A program made the position numbers and the translations under genes. The notes beneath the pieces were generated by a model, which did not search any database, was not told where the DNA came from, and worked only from the letters and a program-made list of their open reading frames with translations. From the NCBI GenBank assembly GCA_030407005.1, contig JAUDYN010000009.1:124001-188000 (forward strand): a stretch of DNA of 64,000 bases, in the 5' to 3' direction. Shown one piece after another: positions 20,997-31,078 of the stretch; position 1 is the stretch's first letter, and each line of letters begins with the position of its first letter. This stretch comes from Desarmillaria ectypa. Lineage: Eukaryota; Basidiomycota; Agaricomycetes; Agaricales; Physalacriaceae.

Positions 20997-23900
20997 TTAC
21001 AATGACTGACTTGACATGACTCGCCCGTCCCTCTGGAGGGCATTGAAATCTTCTCCTAAACAAAGCCGTACTCGGGTAATGATGATAATGATGGGTCTGA
21101 ATAGTAGCATAGCATGAATACGACGGAGGTGCGCTACGACATAAACACAATGCCAGAACGCCTCACCGTACCGGAAATCATTATCTGCCGTCCACTGACA
21201 GAGCTGGGTGAAATATTCCTCCCATGTTGACCCAGGAATATCCGTACGGTAAAGCCTTTCAAGCAGACGAGCAATAGTATGCCAGTCCACGATGTGAAGC
21301 AGACGCATAAGCTTCGAGAAGCTATCAACGAATGAAAGTGTCGTCGAAGATCCGGCAAGACGAAGAGGGCTGAAGGTATCGATGTCGACCATACCATTTG
21401 CAATTTGGCTAGCAAAGTGTGCGGGGACCCGCCTTGGAAAGTTGAGGTAATGTGCGTTTGCAAACCAGTGATACAGAGCGGGCATCCCTCCCTCAGCAAT
21501 GAACACTCTAAGCAATATTCTAATGCTATTGGGGAGGAGAAAGGTGCTACTAACTCTTCCAATAGGCGCTATTCAAATTTCCAGTATTCTTGTTTAAGAT
21601 TGGAGGGCCTGCCGTCTAATGAAGCGGGTGACAATAAGCACCGTATTACGTTGCTATACAAGGTCTCAACTGATGACAACTGCTTGAATGAGGGGATACC
21701 GTTATGGAAAGTAAGAATATGAAGCAACGCCATCCGACCCTTCACTGACAATATGGTCGGGAGAATCTGGGATGAAGATATGGTACGACAGTCCATCCGA
21801 GCTGTCATCTCCGATTGTGGCAAGGGCTGTTCGGAGGTTGCCTGATATGCCGCCTGCAACGGATATTCCTGCGAGGAAAGACAAGTTTTTTTTGAAGCAT
21901 CGTTTGAACGGCTATGGACGTCTCGTGTAGGAGGCAATTTATGCCATGAGCATTGTTCTCAAGGTTTGACGTCAGCTTAACGCGAAACAATGTGATCACT
22001 GCTAACAATGCTTGGCTAGCGTCCCAGGAACAAATTGTATAATGCTGAGCAAGATGCGGCCTTGAGATTAAACGAAGGCAGTAGATAAATGTCCTGGACA
22101 CGTCGGTGGTTATGGACGACATAAAGTGCCGGATGGTGCGTGTATCAGCAGATGGTTGATCACGGAAACCTTCCCGGAGTAGAATATCCTTCCATATTTC
22201 CACCAGCTCTACCACCAAGCGAATGGCGGACGGTGACCCCCAGTCTGCACACTTTAAGATAGAAACCCAAGCATTCTGGGGTAGGACTATATTCTCTAGC
22301 ATCGGCGAGCGAATTACCACAAGCAGACTAGCGGTGGTGTCCTGGAACGGGTTTGCTCTTGACAGGGAGTCTGAGTGGTGCCTTGGCAATGAAAGGTTCA
22401 CTATTGAGTGCTATGCATCTGGCTCCAGACCGCCTAGTTGGTCAAAAATACGTCCTACGGCATTATCAACATCAACAATGTTCCGGATACGGCTTCCAAG
22501 AACTGCTTGTAAGACAATCTGATTGACAGAGCTGTTCGAAGATGCCGAATACAACCAAGACACGGCCTCAGTATCTGTCGTGAAAAACGGGATCAATTCG
22601 TTCCCAGTTAATACATGCGTGGTGTCAGGCCAATAGTATTGTGCTTTGTTGAGCTCTGCAAACGCATGCAGATGTACACTACACTACCTACTTATATACT
22701 AAATGCTAATTTACTAGAATGTTCTACAACTTTCCTAATACTTCTCCCTTAATCAGAAAGTTCGGCATGATGCCGGATTGCCATCATCTCGGCTCAACTC
22801 TCAAATTTCAACAGTATCAATGGCCACTGCCGCCTGAAGAGCACCGTTTCGTTCCACGCCTTGGATTGAGAGGGTTTTCACTAGGTGCTTGTTGAAGACA
22901 CAAGGAATAAGTCCTGAAACCATACCACGTACGACGTGATACAATCCGGGAAGGTGGAGCATTAACGGCGTTTTGTATGGACAATTGCGATAGATGAGAG
23001 GGAGAACGAGGCAAGCGACAAATGCGACGTAAGCTGCAGCCGAAATGGCAGCAACGGCATGCGCGATAGAGATGTGTAATGTGAACAGATAGATTGAAAG
23101 ACCAGCAAAAAATAAGACCCAAGGAGATGTGGAGAAGCACCGGAAGGACCCAATGATCATTGGGACTTGCCACGTCTTCAAACCCATGCATCGATATTGG
23201 CGAATGGAACCAGGGTCGCGAGGTAAAATATCAGAAATGACAGAAATATTGATGACGCCATTGCTTGACTGAAACGGCTACGAGCGCTGTTATTAGACTG
23301 AGAGTCAAACTGACGAACTTCAGGCTGTTCAGCCAGACGTCTGCTGGTGATGTGGAAAAAGATATGGAGGGGTAGAAGGGAGAAGAGGGAGCCGAAGAAA
23401 TGTTTGCTGCCCATTGGAACCCAACCAGCTCGATGAGTAAAGACGCAGAAACCTCTGTATAATCTGGTCTTGGATTTTGCGATGTTTGAATGACGAAGGT
23501 AGTCAAAACCGCAGAGAATAAACCGGCCTAACTGCGACATTAGTTGAGTTGAAATTTTACACAAAGATGTCACTGACAAAAACCAAGAGAACGTCAATGG
23601 TGTTCCTGATATATGTCTACTATTTCCGCGTCACAAATAAGGGTTTCATCTGTGTAGGTCCGCCAGAATTTTCCATTAGCCGACATTTCCTCATCGATAG
23701 CTCTTTCGGATACCGTGTGGCATAGTCGTTTAGGATAGGGCCCGGTCCTGCACATTAGTCTGTTGAGCCTTAACCAGAACAGTAATGCTCGATTTCAGCA
23801 CGTAACCCCGACTGACGTCGATCTCCTTCGATGCTGACGCTTTCGCTTTCGCAGCCCGAAATGGGTCGCAAATAAAATATAACTTCTTAGCACGTCAACG

Positions 23901-24040
23901 CTTTCTTCTTGGCCGTCTTTGGTTTCGTAATGCGTTGGTGAATCCACCGTTTCATGTGCAGGTTCCACACTCGACTCAGGCGAGCATCCATGGCTGCTCT
24001 CTTTCGTCATGCCCTTGGAAGCTTCGGGAAGAGCACGCAT
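20997..24040 (-). pseudogene. Decayed DUF6535 membrane-protein gene
   Basis: The order matches the DUF6535 family. It starts with an acidic N-terminus (from 24040), then SANGKFWRTYTDETL, AGLFSAVLTTFVIQTSQ, a TM block (VWLNSLKFVSLTLSLITALV), FFAGLSIYLFTLHISIAHAV and LPLIYRNCPYKTPL. The C-terminal repeat-like region follows (FFTTDTEAVSWLYSASSNSS, LHIVDWHTIARLLERLY). It is broken in several ways. There is a one-base shift between DIYQ and TIDVLLVF near 23600, an LTR-like insertion at about 22670-22810, and an in-frame TAG near 22410. Frame changes also occur near 21890 (next to a run of eight A) and 21720. Such genes are numerous and fast-decaying in Agaricomycetes. Their function is unknown. 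Confidence 0.7.
22670..22810 (-). repeat. Degenerate LTR-like insertion in the DUF6535 relic
   Basis: The segment interrupts the reading between AAVAIDTVEI and ELNKAQYYWPDTT. It shares the 13-bp core TAGAACATTCTAG (minus strand, 22714-22726) with the solo LTR at 24846-25041, followed by a similar tatataagtagg stretch. The ends are worn and I could not prove a target duplication. Confidence 0.5.
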
Positions 24041-24405
24041 CCTTCAGCTTGACTGTATCTATCCGTGCATCATTGGGCTATATCCCACGTGAAATCCAAA
24101 TAAACCAAAATCAGGTTGCACCCACCACAAAATCCTTACGCCGCAGGACGAGAAACGTCCAAACCGGCGGTCTTATATGCTATCATCAAGATTTTGTCTC
24201 CAATTTATCCCCCAATATAATCATCCATGAATGTCAAGTAAAGGGATCATTATTTCATGATAAAACCATGGAACAGATGTTGTGTGCACATTTTTCGAGA
24301 GCAGAGATTCAGCACATGTATTTGCTAGTAAAAGCTAGAAATTGGAAGATGTGTGCCCTGGTTATTATGCAAGAGATGCTAGGAAGGACATCCATCCAAC
24401 CTTCA
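24041..24405. other. Intergenic, nothing recognised
   Basis: The segment lies between the DUF6535 relic and the first solo LTR. A plus-strand frame (23935-24486) runs across the LTR border, so it cannot be a native gene. Confidence 0.4.
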
Positions 24406-24616
24406 TGTTGGGATAGCAATCCTGAGCAAGTACTAGAATGTACTCGAAGGATTGGCTTACTCAGCAGGATCAACTTTGGACCATAAAAGTGGACATACAT
24501 GGTATTTCGTAGTAAGTTCTAGAAGTAGCACAACATGTATTTAAGTAGGACACCTCTTGCTCAAGAGGCAGTATTTTACCATCCTTTTCTACGTTCTCCT
24601 TGCTCTTGTTACAACA
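24406..24616 (+). mobile_element. Solo LTR, family A, copy 1 (211 bp)
   Basis: Starts TGTTGGGATAG and ends GTTACAACA, with TGTTG/CAACA inverted ends. It is flanked by the perfect 5-bp duplication cttca (24401-24405 and 24617-24621). A TATA-like gtatttaagtagg lies inside. No internal retrotransposon sequence remains, so it arose by recombination between two LTRs. Confidence 0.88.
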
Positions 24617-24845
24617 CTTCACAAGGCAGACTGAGATAATGGCATTGGTACAGTGCCGAGTTGGTAAAAGACCAAATTCAGAAATGTTTCGATCACGTTA
24701 TAGTGCGTCTGGATCTTGCCGGCCGCGCCGCGCCGAGCGCCTCCGATCAGCCATGCACTCAGTTTTTGTACTTTGATTGTATAACTCCCACCGAATCCAT
24801 ATCACCTGGTGTGTGGACAGATTGCTTCTCCTCTAGCTTGCCCAC

Positions 24846-25041
24846 TGTTGGGATTTGCAACTTCAAGCTATTCCTGAGCATTCAGTACCATCAATTTGGC
24901 ATGATACTAGGATATAATCAGGTACTTCAGTAGAACATTCTAGATACATTCTGTAGTATTTAAGGAGCTCGTCTCGAGCTCTAGTAGATAAAAATTCAGT
25001 GTTCTCTACTCAGCAAGCCTCCCACTGCAATAGTTACAATA
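24846..25041 (+). mobile_element. Solo LTR, family A, copy 2 (196 bp)
   Basis: Starts TGTTGGGATTTGC and ends AGTTACAATA, flanked by the perfect duplication cccac (24841-24845 and 25042-25046). It matches copy 1 at both ends and in the promoter part (gtagtatttaaggag). It carries the TAGAACATTCTAG core at 24931-24943. The last dinucleotide is TA instead of CA, a sign of age. Confidence 0.85.
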
Positions 25042-25601
25042 CCCACGAAGAGAATCACCCCTGGCACGGGTCGCGAACCGTGACCTCGATTCTCGAGTCT
25101 CTAGAACTTCAAGAATTTCTCCATGGAAGGAATTCACTATTTGTACACACTCTAAGGCAATCCATGAATTTTACGGAATTATAAAACAGTTTACTATTTT
25201 CTCCTCGTACGCCACATGCCGAGACTAATACCTACATCTGACTGCCAACTGCGCCTACCCGACGACGCTGTAGCTATAGTTGTCACAATTCACAGTGCAA
25301 ACAAATTTCCTTTGGATGACAGACCCCAGTGCCATATGGAACGATCTGACAGCGATAAAGAGGACATAGCAGTCATTGCCTGTTTGCAGCATTTCTTATT
25401 ACTGCATAAATTGAAGTGTAATTCGAAGGAACACGGTCCACACTACGAGCTGCACTTTTTACGATTGTCAGTCTATGAGCCTGAGCTTTTCATATTTCAG
25501 AAGTGATGGTACAAGACTCGGATGCATTCGAACAAGCTAAGGTATAAATGGACACAAATATCGAGGCCGTGTTGGTACTACTGTCCCAATGGTATCCTCC
25601 C
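25042..25601. other. Intergenic region after the solo LTRs
   Basis: A TGGCACGGGTCGCGAACC stretch at 25062 resembles a primer-binding site or a reversed tRNA T arm, but the copy-2 LTR already has its duplication before it. No gene is seen. The end of this stretch is the 3' flank of the membrane-protein gene. Confidence 0.35.
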
Positions 25602-26510
25602 TCACTGCAGCGCTCCCCACACCCCCAACCCGGCAAAGAATATGCCCAATCCGACGACCATTCCGACATACACTCTCACATGTGGTCTCCTAAAGACCTG
25701 CACCGCAGTCTGCAGGACTATCACCAAAGGAAATGTCCACCACCACTCGAGCACGGAGGTAGGATGTGGTGCATACGAGTATAGAGATGCCGTCAAGAAT
25801 AGTGCCGTTCCCAGCGAAAACAACAGCGACCCGACACGCTGGAGCAAGAAAACGAATAGCGGAATCTCAAGGAATGGTTCCCCTAACGACTCTTCGAGCT
25901 CCGCTCGCGCTCGAAGGTGGGAAAGGAGGGAAAGGGACGTTGACACCGAGCTCGACCCATCTTCCTGTCTACTCAACACTTCCTCCTGTTCCCTCTCCTC
26001 CAACGGCGAGTATAGTCTGAATGACTTGTAGGCATTCCGTATACCCACAAAGGCGTCTGTCGCTGCCCACGCTAACCCCACAACCCAGACTCGCGCAAAT
26101 GCAGGATCTTGAATCGTCGGTATGGCGTAATCTGCTTGGTGAAGCACACCTAGCAACATGGGGGCGGTAAAAATGAGTGCAGAGCGCACGGTGGCCCACA
26201 AAAGTACGTTGGTGCTCTCTGGGAGGTGATACGACAGCGAGCACAGCGCTATCGGAGTGAGAATTTCTGGTACAGGGAATGATATCTCGGAAATTTCGCT
26301 GTTTTTGGGTGATGGAAGGAGAAATAAGGGGATGAGGCTAAGTGCAAAGGAGCATAGCGTCCCTAATGGTACGAGCAGAGTGTATAGACGGACATGGCGA
26401 CTGTAGTGCGTGGGTTCGTCGAATTCATTCTCAATGATTAAAATGTTGTCCTCTGGTACGCATTCGAGTGTCATGGACGCTGAGCCGTAGTTAGGCACCT
26501 CGTCGTGCAT
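25602..26510 (-). CDS. Multi-pass membrane protein, uncharacterised
   Basis: A single uninterrupted exon of 302 aa. Hydrophobic segments lie at about residues 42-64, 104-122, 138-155, 210-235, 246-265 and 275-297, so six or seven membrane spans. There is a cytosolic-looking acidic N-terminus (VPEDNILIIENEFDEPTHYS) and a charged loop (LEEREQEEVLSRQEDGSSS) in the middle. It lacks motifs of known transporters or receptors that I recognise. The long intronless frame and well-spaced TM segments make it a real gene. Start 26510 is the first Met of the frame. Confidence 0.75.
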   Translation of the reverse strand: MHDEVPNYGSASMTLECVPEDNILIIENEFDEPTHYSRHVRLYTLLVPLGTLCSFALSLIPLFLLPSPKNSEISEISFPVPEILTPIALCSLSYHLPESTNVLLWATVRSALIFTAPMLLGVLHQADYAIPTIQDPAFARVWVVGLAWAATDAFVGIRNAYKSFRLYSPLEEREQEEVLSRQEDGSSSVSTSLSLLSHLRARAELEESLGEPFLEIPLFVFLLQRVGSLLFSLGTALFLTASLYSYAPHPTSVLEWWWTFPLVIVLQTAVQVFRRPHVRVYVGMVVGLGIFFAGLGVWGALQ

Positions 26511-26812
26511 GGTGAGAAGTGAAAAACGAATGTTCAGGGTCGACGTTAAAGGAGCCAGTTGATGTCATCAATACCGGACATTCGGACCGATGACCGCGGG
26601 CGCCCTCCCTCCAAGAGAGAAAAAGAAAGAAAAGGAAGGCAGCTGACCTCTCTGACTTCGTCGGTGGGAGTATAGGGCTAGGTTTTTTCAACCGTGAGAT
26701 GATATTTCGAAAGAGGGACTAAAATAATTGCTACAAAATAGATTGATACAACCAATTTAAGCCTCAGAAATCTGTTCAAATGAAAAATGATGGTGATAAC
26801 GTACTCCCTCCT
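26511..26812. other. Intergenic region
   Basis: Promoter side of the membrane-protein gene and 3' flank of the degenerate family member at 26813. No exon is seen. Confidence 0.4.
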
Positions 26813-27832
26813 TTAAATCCATGGCAGATCCCCACACTCCATCCCTGTGGCTTTTTTCACTTTCGTGATGATCAAAGCAAAGCGGCCGTTGACCTTCGGA
26901 TCATAGACCGGATTACCGCCCTTATCCACAGGAATCATCCCTTGGGGTACAACCGGACTCTGGCTCAAAGCCTTTATCATCAGTATCATATTTTTCTTGT
27001 GTATCCCCCCTCCTTCGCTTCATCATATGCCTTTCTCCAAGCTGGGTCATTTTGTTCCTTCGTACGCCAGCGAAGTGGGTTGGAGCCATACCTATGTACG
27101 GTAAGAGACAATATCAGACATCTATCACTTTGAAAGGGAGACGACTTACTCGGCTTCAAATTGCCGTCCAACATCGCTCACAGGTATTCCAGCCTTTTCC
27201 CCAGAAGCTTCGTAATATTCGAAAATAGTCTGCACTCCCCTGGTTTCGTTAAGAGCTCTTTGCTGATCCATAGACAAAGGCATTCGCTTTCTCTTGAGAA
27301 ATTTAAAAAGGCGGCATAGAAAAGTCTGATAGGCCCTATGTAGAGACGGAGACTCTTCATTGAGAACAAGAATAACGCGTACTGAAAGGATGATCCCGAT
27401 GGTAGAATTCGGAGTGACAGCATAGTCATACTCTCCACGGCCATAAAGGACAAAGAAGCGGGTGCTCTTTCTGTGGAACCGGAGCTGAGCAGCCAGGGGA
27501 TTCGCTGGCAGAACTGGGGGCGGAAGGTCGCTCCGTTCTTCGGGTTCGTAGGTGGCGTTAGGACTCGTTGGCAGGTCCTGAGCAAGAGGGCAGAGACTGC
27601 ATTGCTATAGACAGTCAACAGAGAAACTATATCCCCAGGCTCAAAATAATCTTGATGAATGGGAGTGGCACCGCCGTTCGCCTCGGTCAAGAGTCGTTTG
27701 AGGCGCGCCTTGGAAAGAGCCCAGTTGTTCTTGCTACGCATGACGTTCAGCATTTTCAAGCGTCCAAGAGGAGCTGAATATCTTGATCTCGGAGAGAACT
27801 TGCTCATCGGTAGGCACAACGGGCGACGCCAT
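26813..27832 (-). pseudogene. Basidiomycete family member, copy 1, with two apparent frameshifts
   Basis: The reading begins MASPVVPTDEQVLSEIK (ATG 27832) and must change frame near 27780 to continue GRLKMLNVMRSKNNWALSKA. After a normal intron come ATYEEERS-like text, PPPVLPANPLAAQLRF, FFVLYGRGEYDYAVTP, FLKRKRMPLSMDQQRALNET and YYEASGEKAGIPVSDVGRQF. A clean intron (gtaagt...tacatag) leads to YGSNPLRWRTKEQNDPAWRK and AYDEAKEGG. A second one-base shift at a run of six G near 27015 is needed to reach IHKKN, NPVYDPKVNGRFALIITK, CGDLPWI and the stop 26813-26815. The paralogue at 50723-51751 supports this whole order. An in-frame start at 27807 (MSKFSPRS) would avoid the first shift. The function is unknown. 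Confidence 0.6.
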
Positions 27833-28038
27833 GAGAGATGATGGTAACGGTGAAAGAAGCGTGACATTGGAAATGCCTTAGTCTTGCGGTCACATGGGCG
27901 CGATCAAGCGCGTCAAACAACGTGGAGGCAAAAAAAAAACTTGTTCAGAAAAAGTAGATAGAGCCCAGAGTTACACTATTGTACACTGAGACCATAATAG
28001 AAGTTCAATGCATGAACAGACAAGAAACGCCAAGCGAC

Positions 28039-29146
28039 TCAGATTCCTTGCTCTGCATAGAGCTTCTCCAGCGCAGCAGACTGAATCCTCCACACCGGTC
28101 CACACAGCTCCGCCAGTCTCGAAGCATACCCTTTAACCTGTTCATCAGATATGATGAAGTTCAAATCCTTTGGGATCAAGGATCTTCCTTTGCCTCCATT
28201 CCCCGACCTCAGCTCAACCCACAACTTCTGAAACTCCGGCAAGAGATTATGGGACAAGAATCTCTGCCTTTCGCTCTTCCCTCCAACGCCTTTACCAATG
28301 GCGTAGAAAGTTCCTTGATTACGGTGCATCGCATACGGTTTATGAACGGTCAAAGATGACGAGAGAACATCCAGAAAGAACAGCATGCGAACAGTATACC
28401 AGCTTTCAGGGTTCGCAAGTTTCATGATGACCGTAGCGCCAAACTTGATAGATAAGAGAGCGACGACGATTTGCGATATCGCGAGGAGGTCAGAGGAGGA
28501 GCCGGATTGCGTGCGAAGATGGTGGGCGTCAAGCAGAGCAAGGTCGAATTGACGTATAGTCAGATCTTCGGGAAGGGCCCTGAAGTTAAAGAAGGAAGAG
28601 GATATCATTTGCGGACCTAGTTGGAAGAGCGTGAGGTCTGCGAAGATGATCATGTGCCGGTCACGGATGCTTTGCTCGATAAGATACGGGTGCCCACCGT
28701 CTGCGGGGTCAAGGGAGATACCAACGCCAGTAGACTGTTTGTTCTTCTTTAAGATATACGTGGAGAAACCTCCTGGGCAACAGCTAATCTGATCGTGATT
28801 AAAGAGGCATCACAGCTGCAGAAATGTGACGACTAACCCAAGGTCCAGGAAACGGAAGGGTCTCCCGGAGAAAGGGACACACCACTTGACGTGGTCGTCA
28901 ATTTGACCCATGATTTTCTTCATTTTCTTGAGCCATCTTTCGCTGAGTTCCAGGTCTGCATTATCGGCGACTTCACGTTGATTCCTGAAGTATTGCTGGA
29001 TAGTCGGTGCGCGCTGGCCCTACACAGAATCGGTTTGAATTGTTAGAGTTGATAAGAGCTGTGCATACCTTCCGCTTCAGTTGAGTAAGGCGGTTGAGAT
29101 CGCTGCATCCGCTATTGATGAGTAGCGAGCGAAGTTCCGTCGACAT
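28039..29146 (-). CDS. FtsJ-like S-adenosylmethionine-dependent RNA methyltransferase
   Basis: Start ATG 29146 (MSTELRSLLINSGCSDLNRL); the exons run to the stop at 28039. The SAM-binding motif is split by an intron and reads FRFLDLG-CCPGGFSTYIL. Later motifs are the QFDLALLDAHHL block with its Asp and GATVIMKLANPESWYTVRM with a Lys, followed by YAIGKGV. The pattern is that of the FtsJ/RrmJ domain (K-D-K-E type), which methylates ribose 2'-OH of RNA. It has a longer N-terminus than bacterial RrmJ, so it is a fungal member of unknown RNA target. Introns at 29070, 28840 and others are canonical. The protein appears intact. Confidence 0.8.
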
Positions 29147-30348
29147 GGTGCTGGACCTGGGGGGTGTTCAAGGTATAAAGAAGAGAAGTAAAGCATGGCA
29201 TCAGCGTGCTAAATCACTTTTAGGCGCCTTCGCCTGTTGTCCGGCGCCCGATCCGAGGTGCGCCGGAACGTCTTAATACCCGTAAGGAAAGATACAATAC
29301 AAAAGGCACCGGCTGTGGCATGCACGCCATTCGACTGGTTGTCAAGCCGCATGCCCTCCTAGAATTCAATCGGTGATCCTGTAAGTAACAGAATTCATTA
29401 ACAAAGTTGTAAGGAGATGTTACCATTTTAGAATACCTACATGTTGTGCAATGTGATATTTCGACACGGAAAACAGCGCCTAGGTTGACATCTACTCGGT
29501 AATTTTCGTAAGGGTCGTACAAGGCTGAACGGTCATGGGAGCAGCGAAGCGCCAGGTTCCGAAACGCCGCTTGAAGAACACAGTCCTTACGAGTCATTTA
29601 GGGAAATGGTATGAACGCACACTATCAACAGGCTTGACAATTGCTGTACCACTCATCTGAAAATACATCTTAGTAACCCGGAGAACTTGAAAAATAAGCG
29701 CTGAATTTACCGCTCCGATCGTGCATTGGAGTATTTGTATGACACATACCACTTTTCGCTGGTATTTCAAGACAGCTAAAGAATACGAACATATACAGAA
29801 CCAAGAGGCAGTGAACCATTCCTTGAACATACGACTTAAAAAGAAAGTAACTTGGCACAGCGCCGACATGAGTCGAGGGCAAGACGGAAAGCGCATGTAT
29901 TGGCTGGATGCTAGGTCCGTGCATTTCTTTGCCAGACTCAGCAAATTCAAACAACATGAGAATGAATAGTTCTACCTATAAAATTTGGCTTGCTGGGAGT
30001 TAGACGCGAGGCAGGAAATCATCCTGGAAGCAAAAAAACGGCCATAAAATAAGACTTTGTGCTGTCAGACAAGAGAATATGAAGGTTTAGACGCGTCGAG
30101 AAACGAGGGTGCACTAAAGATTGGTGTTGGAGTACGGGTCCAAGGAGCAAAATTCAAATTGAAACGAACCAAGATGCAATCACGTGAACATCAGGGCCGG
30201 TCAACTGTCGAACCTCCAAAACACAACGTTCACGGTTCAGTTGCCCAACCGCGGCGAGCTTCGGCGACTCCAGTTTGATCACAGATCATATCCGTCACGA
30301 CAAAGGTGGCCTCCTTGATTCTGAACTTCCAAGGGCTCAGCGCTCAGG
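29147..30348. other. Intergenic, with weak coding-like traces
   Basis: On the minus strand, 29960-29400 contains hydrophobic and protein-like stretches (MVHCLLVLYMFVFFSCLEIP, then SALYDPYENYRVDVNLGAVF) that do not join into one frame. It may be a decayed secreted-protein gene, but the evidence is thin. Confidence 0.35.
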
Positions 30349-30353
30349 ACTTG

Positions 30354-31005
30354 TGTCATGGATCTTGAGTATCTGTAAACTCGGTGCATGAGTCAACGCA
30401 TGCCTACACTCGGCCTTCTCGGTCCTAGCAGTGACTCACACATAATTTTCTTTTACTTTCTCTATTCTTCTTGCTCATACTAGAATATAATAGAACATTG
30501 TAGAATATTCATGACTCGAGCCTTTTAGTATATAAATACCGTCTGTAACCTTGTAAAAGAAAAGAAGCAATCTACTCATCTTCAAGTCCACTTCATTGTG
30601 TGAACTAAGCATCTGATCGGTTACGCCTAGCGCTTGCCAATCTCCTTGCTTCCTGACTACGCCTAGCGCTTGTCAGAAACCTCGTCAGTTATGCCTAGCG
30701 CTTGCTGAACAACTTGTTGGATACGCCAAGCGCTTTCCGACACCAATCCGAAGACTACGCCTAGCGCTTGTCTTCACCTACAGCCCGTAATAGCTCCGCG
30801 CTCACCAGCTGCTTCCTACAGTAACTGCTTCGCACTTACTGACCCCTTTACCTCGCAAACTGGACCACTCAGGTCTCCTCACGAACTCTTGCCGGAATCT
30901 ATTCTATTCCCTAACGACATACATCTCTATAACATATCCTACCTCGCTTCGATCATCACTTGTCGCCCCTCACTCTCATATCCTGATTTCGGCAGATTCC
31001 TAACA
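30354..31005 (+). mobile_element. Solo LTR, family B (652 bp)
   Basis: Starts TGTCATGG and ends CCTAACA, with TGT/ACA ends. It is flanked by the perfect 5-bp duplication acttg (30349-30353 and 31006-31010). A TATA box (tatataaat at 30529) marks the promoter. Downstream of it, in what would be the R/U5 leader, lies an array of five short hairpins (30617-30777). No coding part of the retrotransposon is present. Confidence 0.9.
30617..30777 (+). repeat. Array of five hairpins with one conserved loop in the LTR leader
   Basis: Five copies of the 14-nt loop TACGCCTAGCGCTT (copy 3 has TATGCC, copy 4 CCAAGC) start at 30624, 30660, 30692, 30724 and 30758, spaced 32-36 nt. Each is flanked by arms that pair with each other but differ from copy to copy. 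The arms are GATCGGT/GCCAATC (one mismatch), CTGAC/GTCAG, TCAGT/GCTGA, TGTTGGA/TCCGACA and GAAGAC/GTCTTC. The loops contain the palindrome AGCGCT. A sixth hairpin with another loop, CAGTAA/TTACTG, lies at 30821-30843. Confidence 0.85.
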
Positions 31006-31078
31006 ACTTGCTAGCTCACCATCGCGAAGCATAACTCAGATGATGCCCTTTAAATTCTTCTGAAACTGGAGCTTAACA

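Noticed and set aside
25062..25079. TGGCACGGGTCGCGAACC as a primer-binding site of a longer retrotransposon
   Set aside because: The adjacent LTR already has a perfect target duplication before this point, which marks it as solo.
30620..30780. CRISPR array
   Set aside because: The repeated unit is a 14-nt hairpin loop with self-pairing flanks inside a eukaryotic LTR. Spacers of 18-22 nt are the stem arms.
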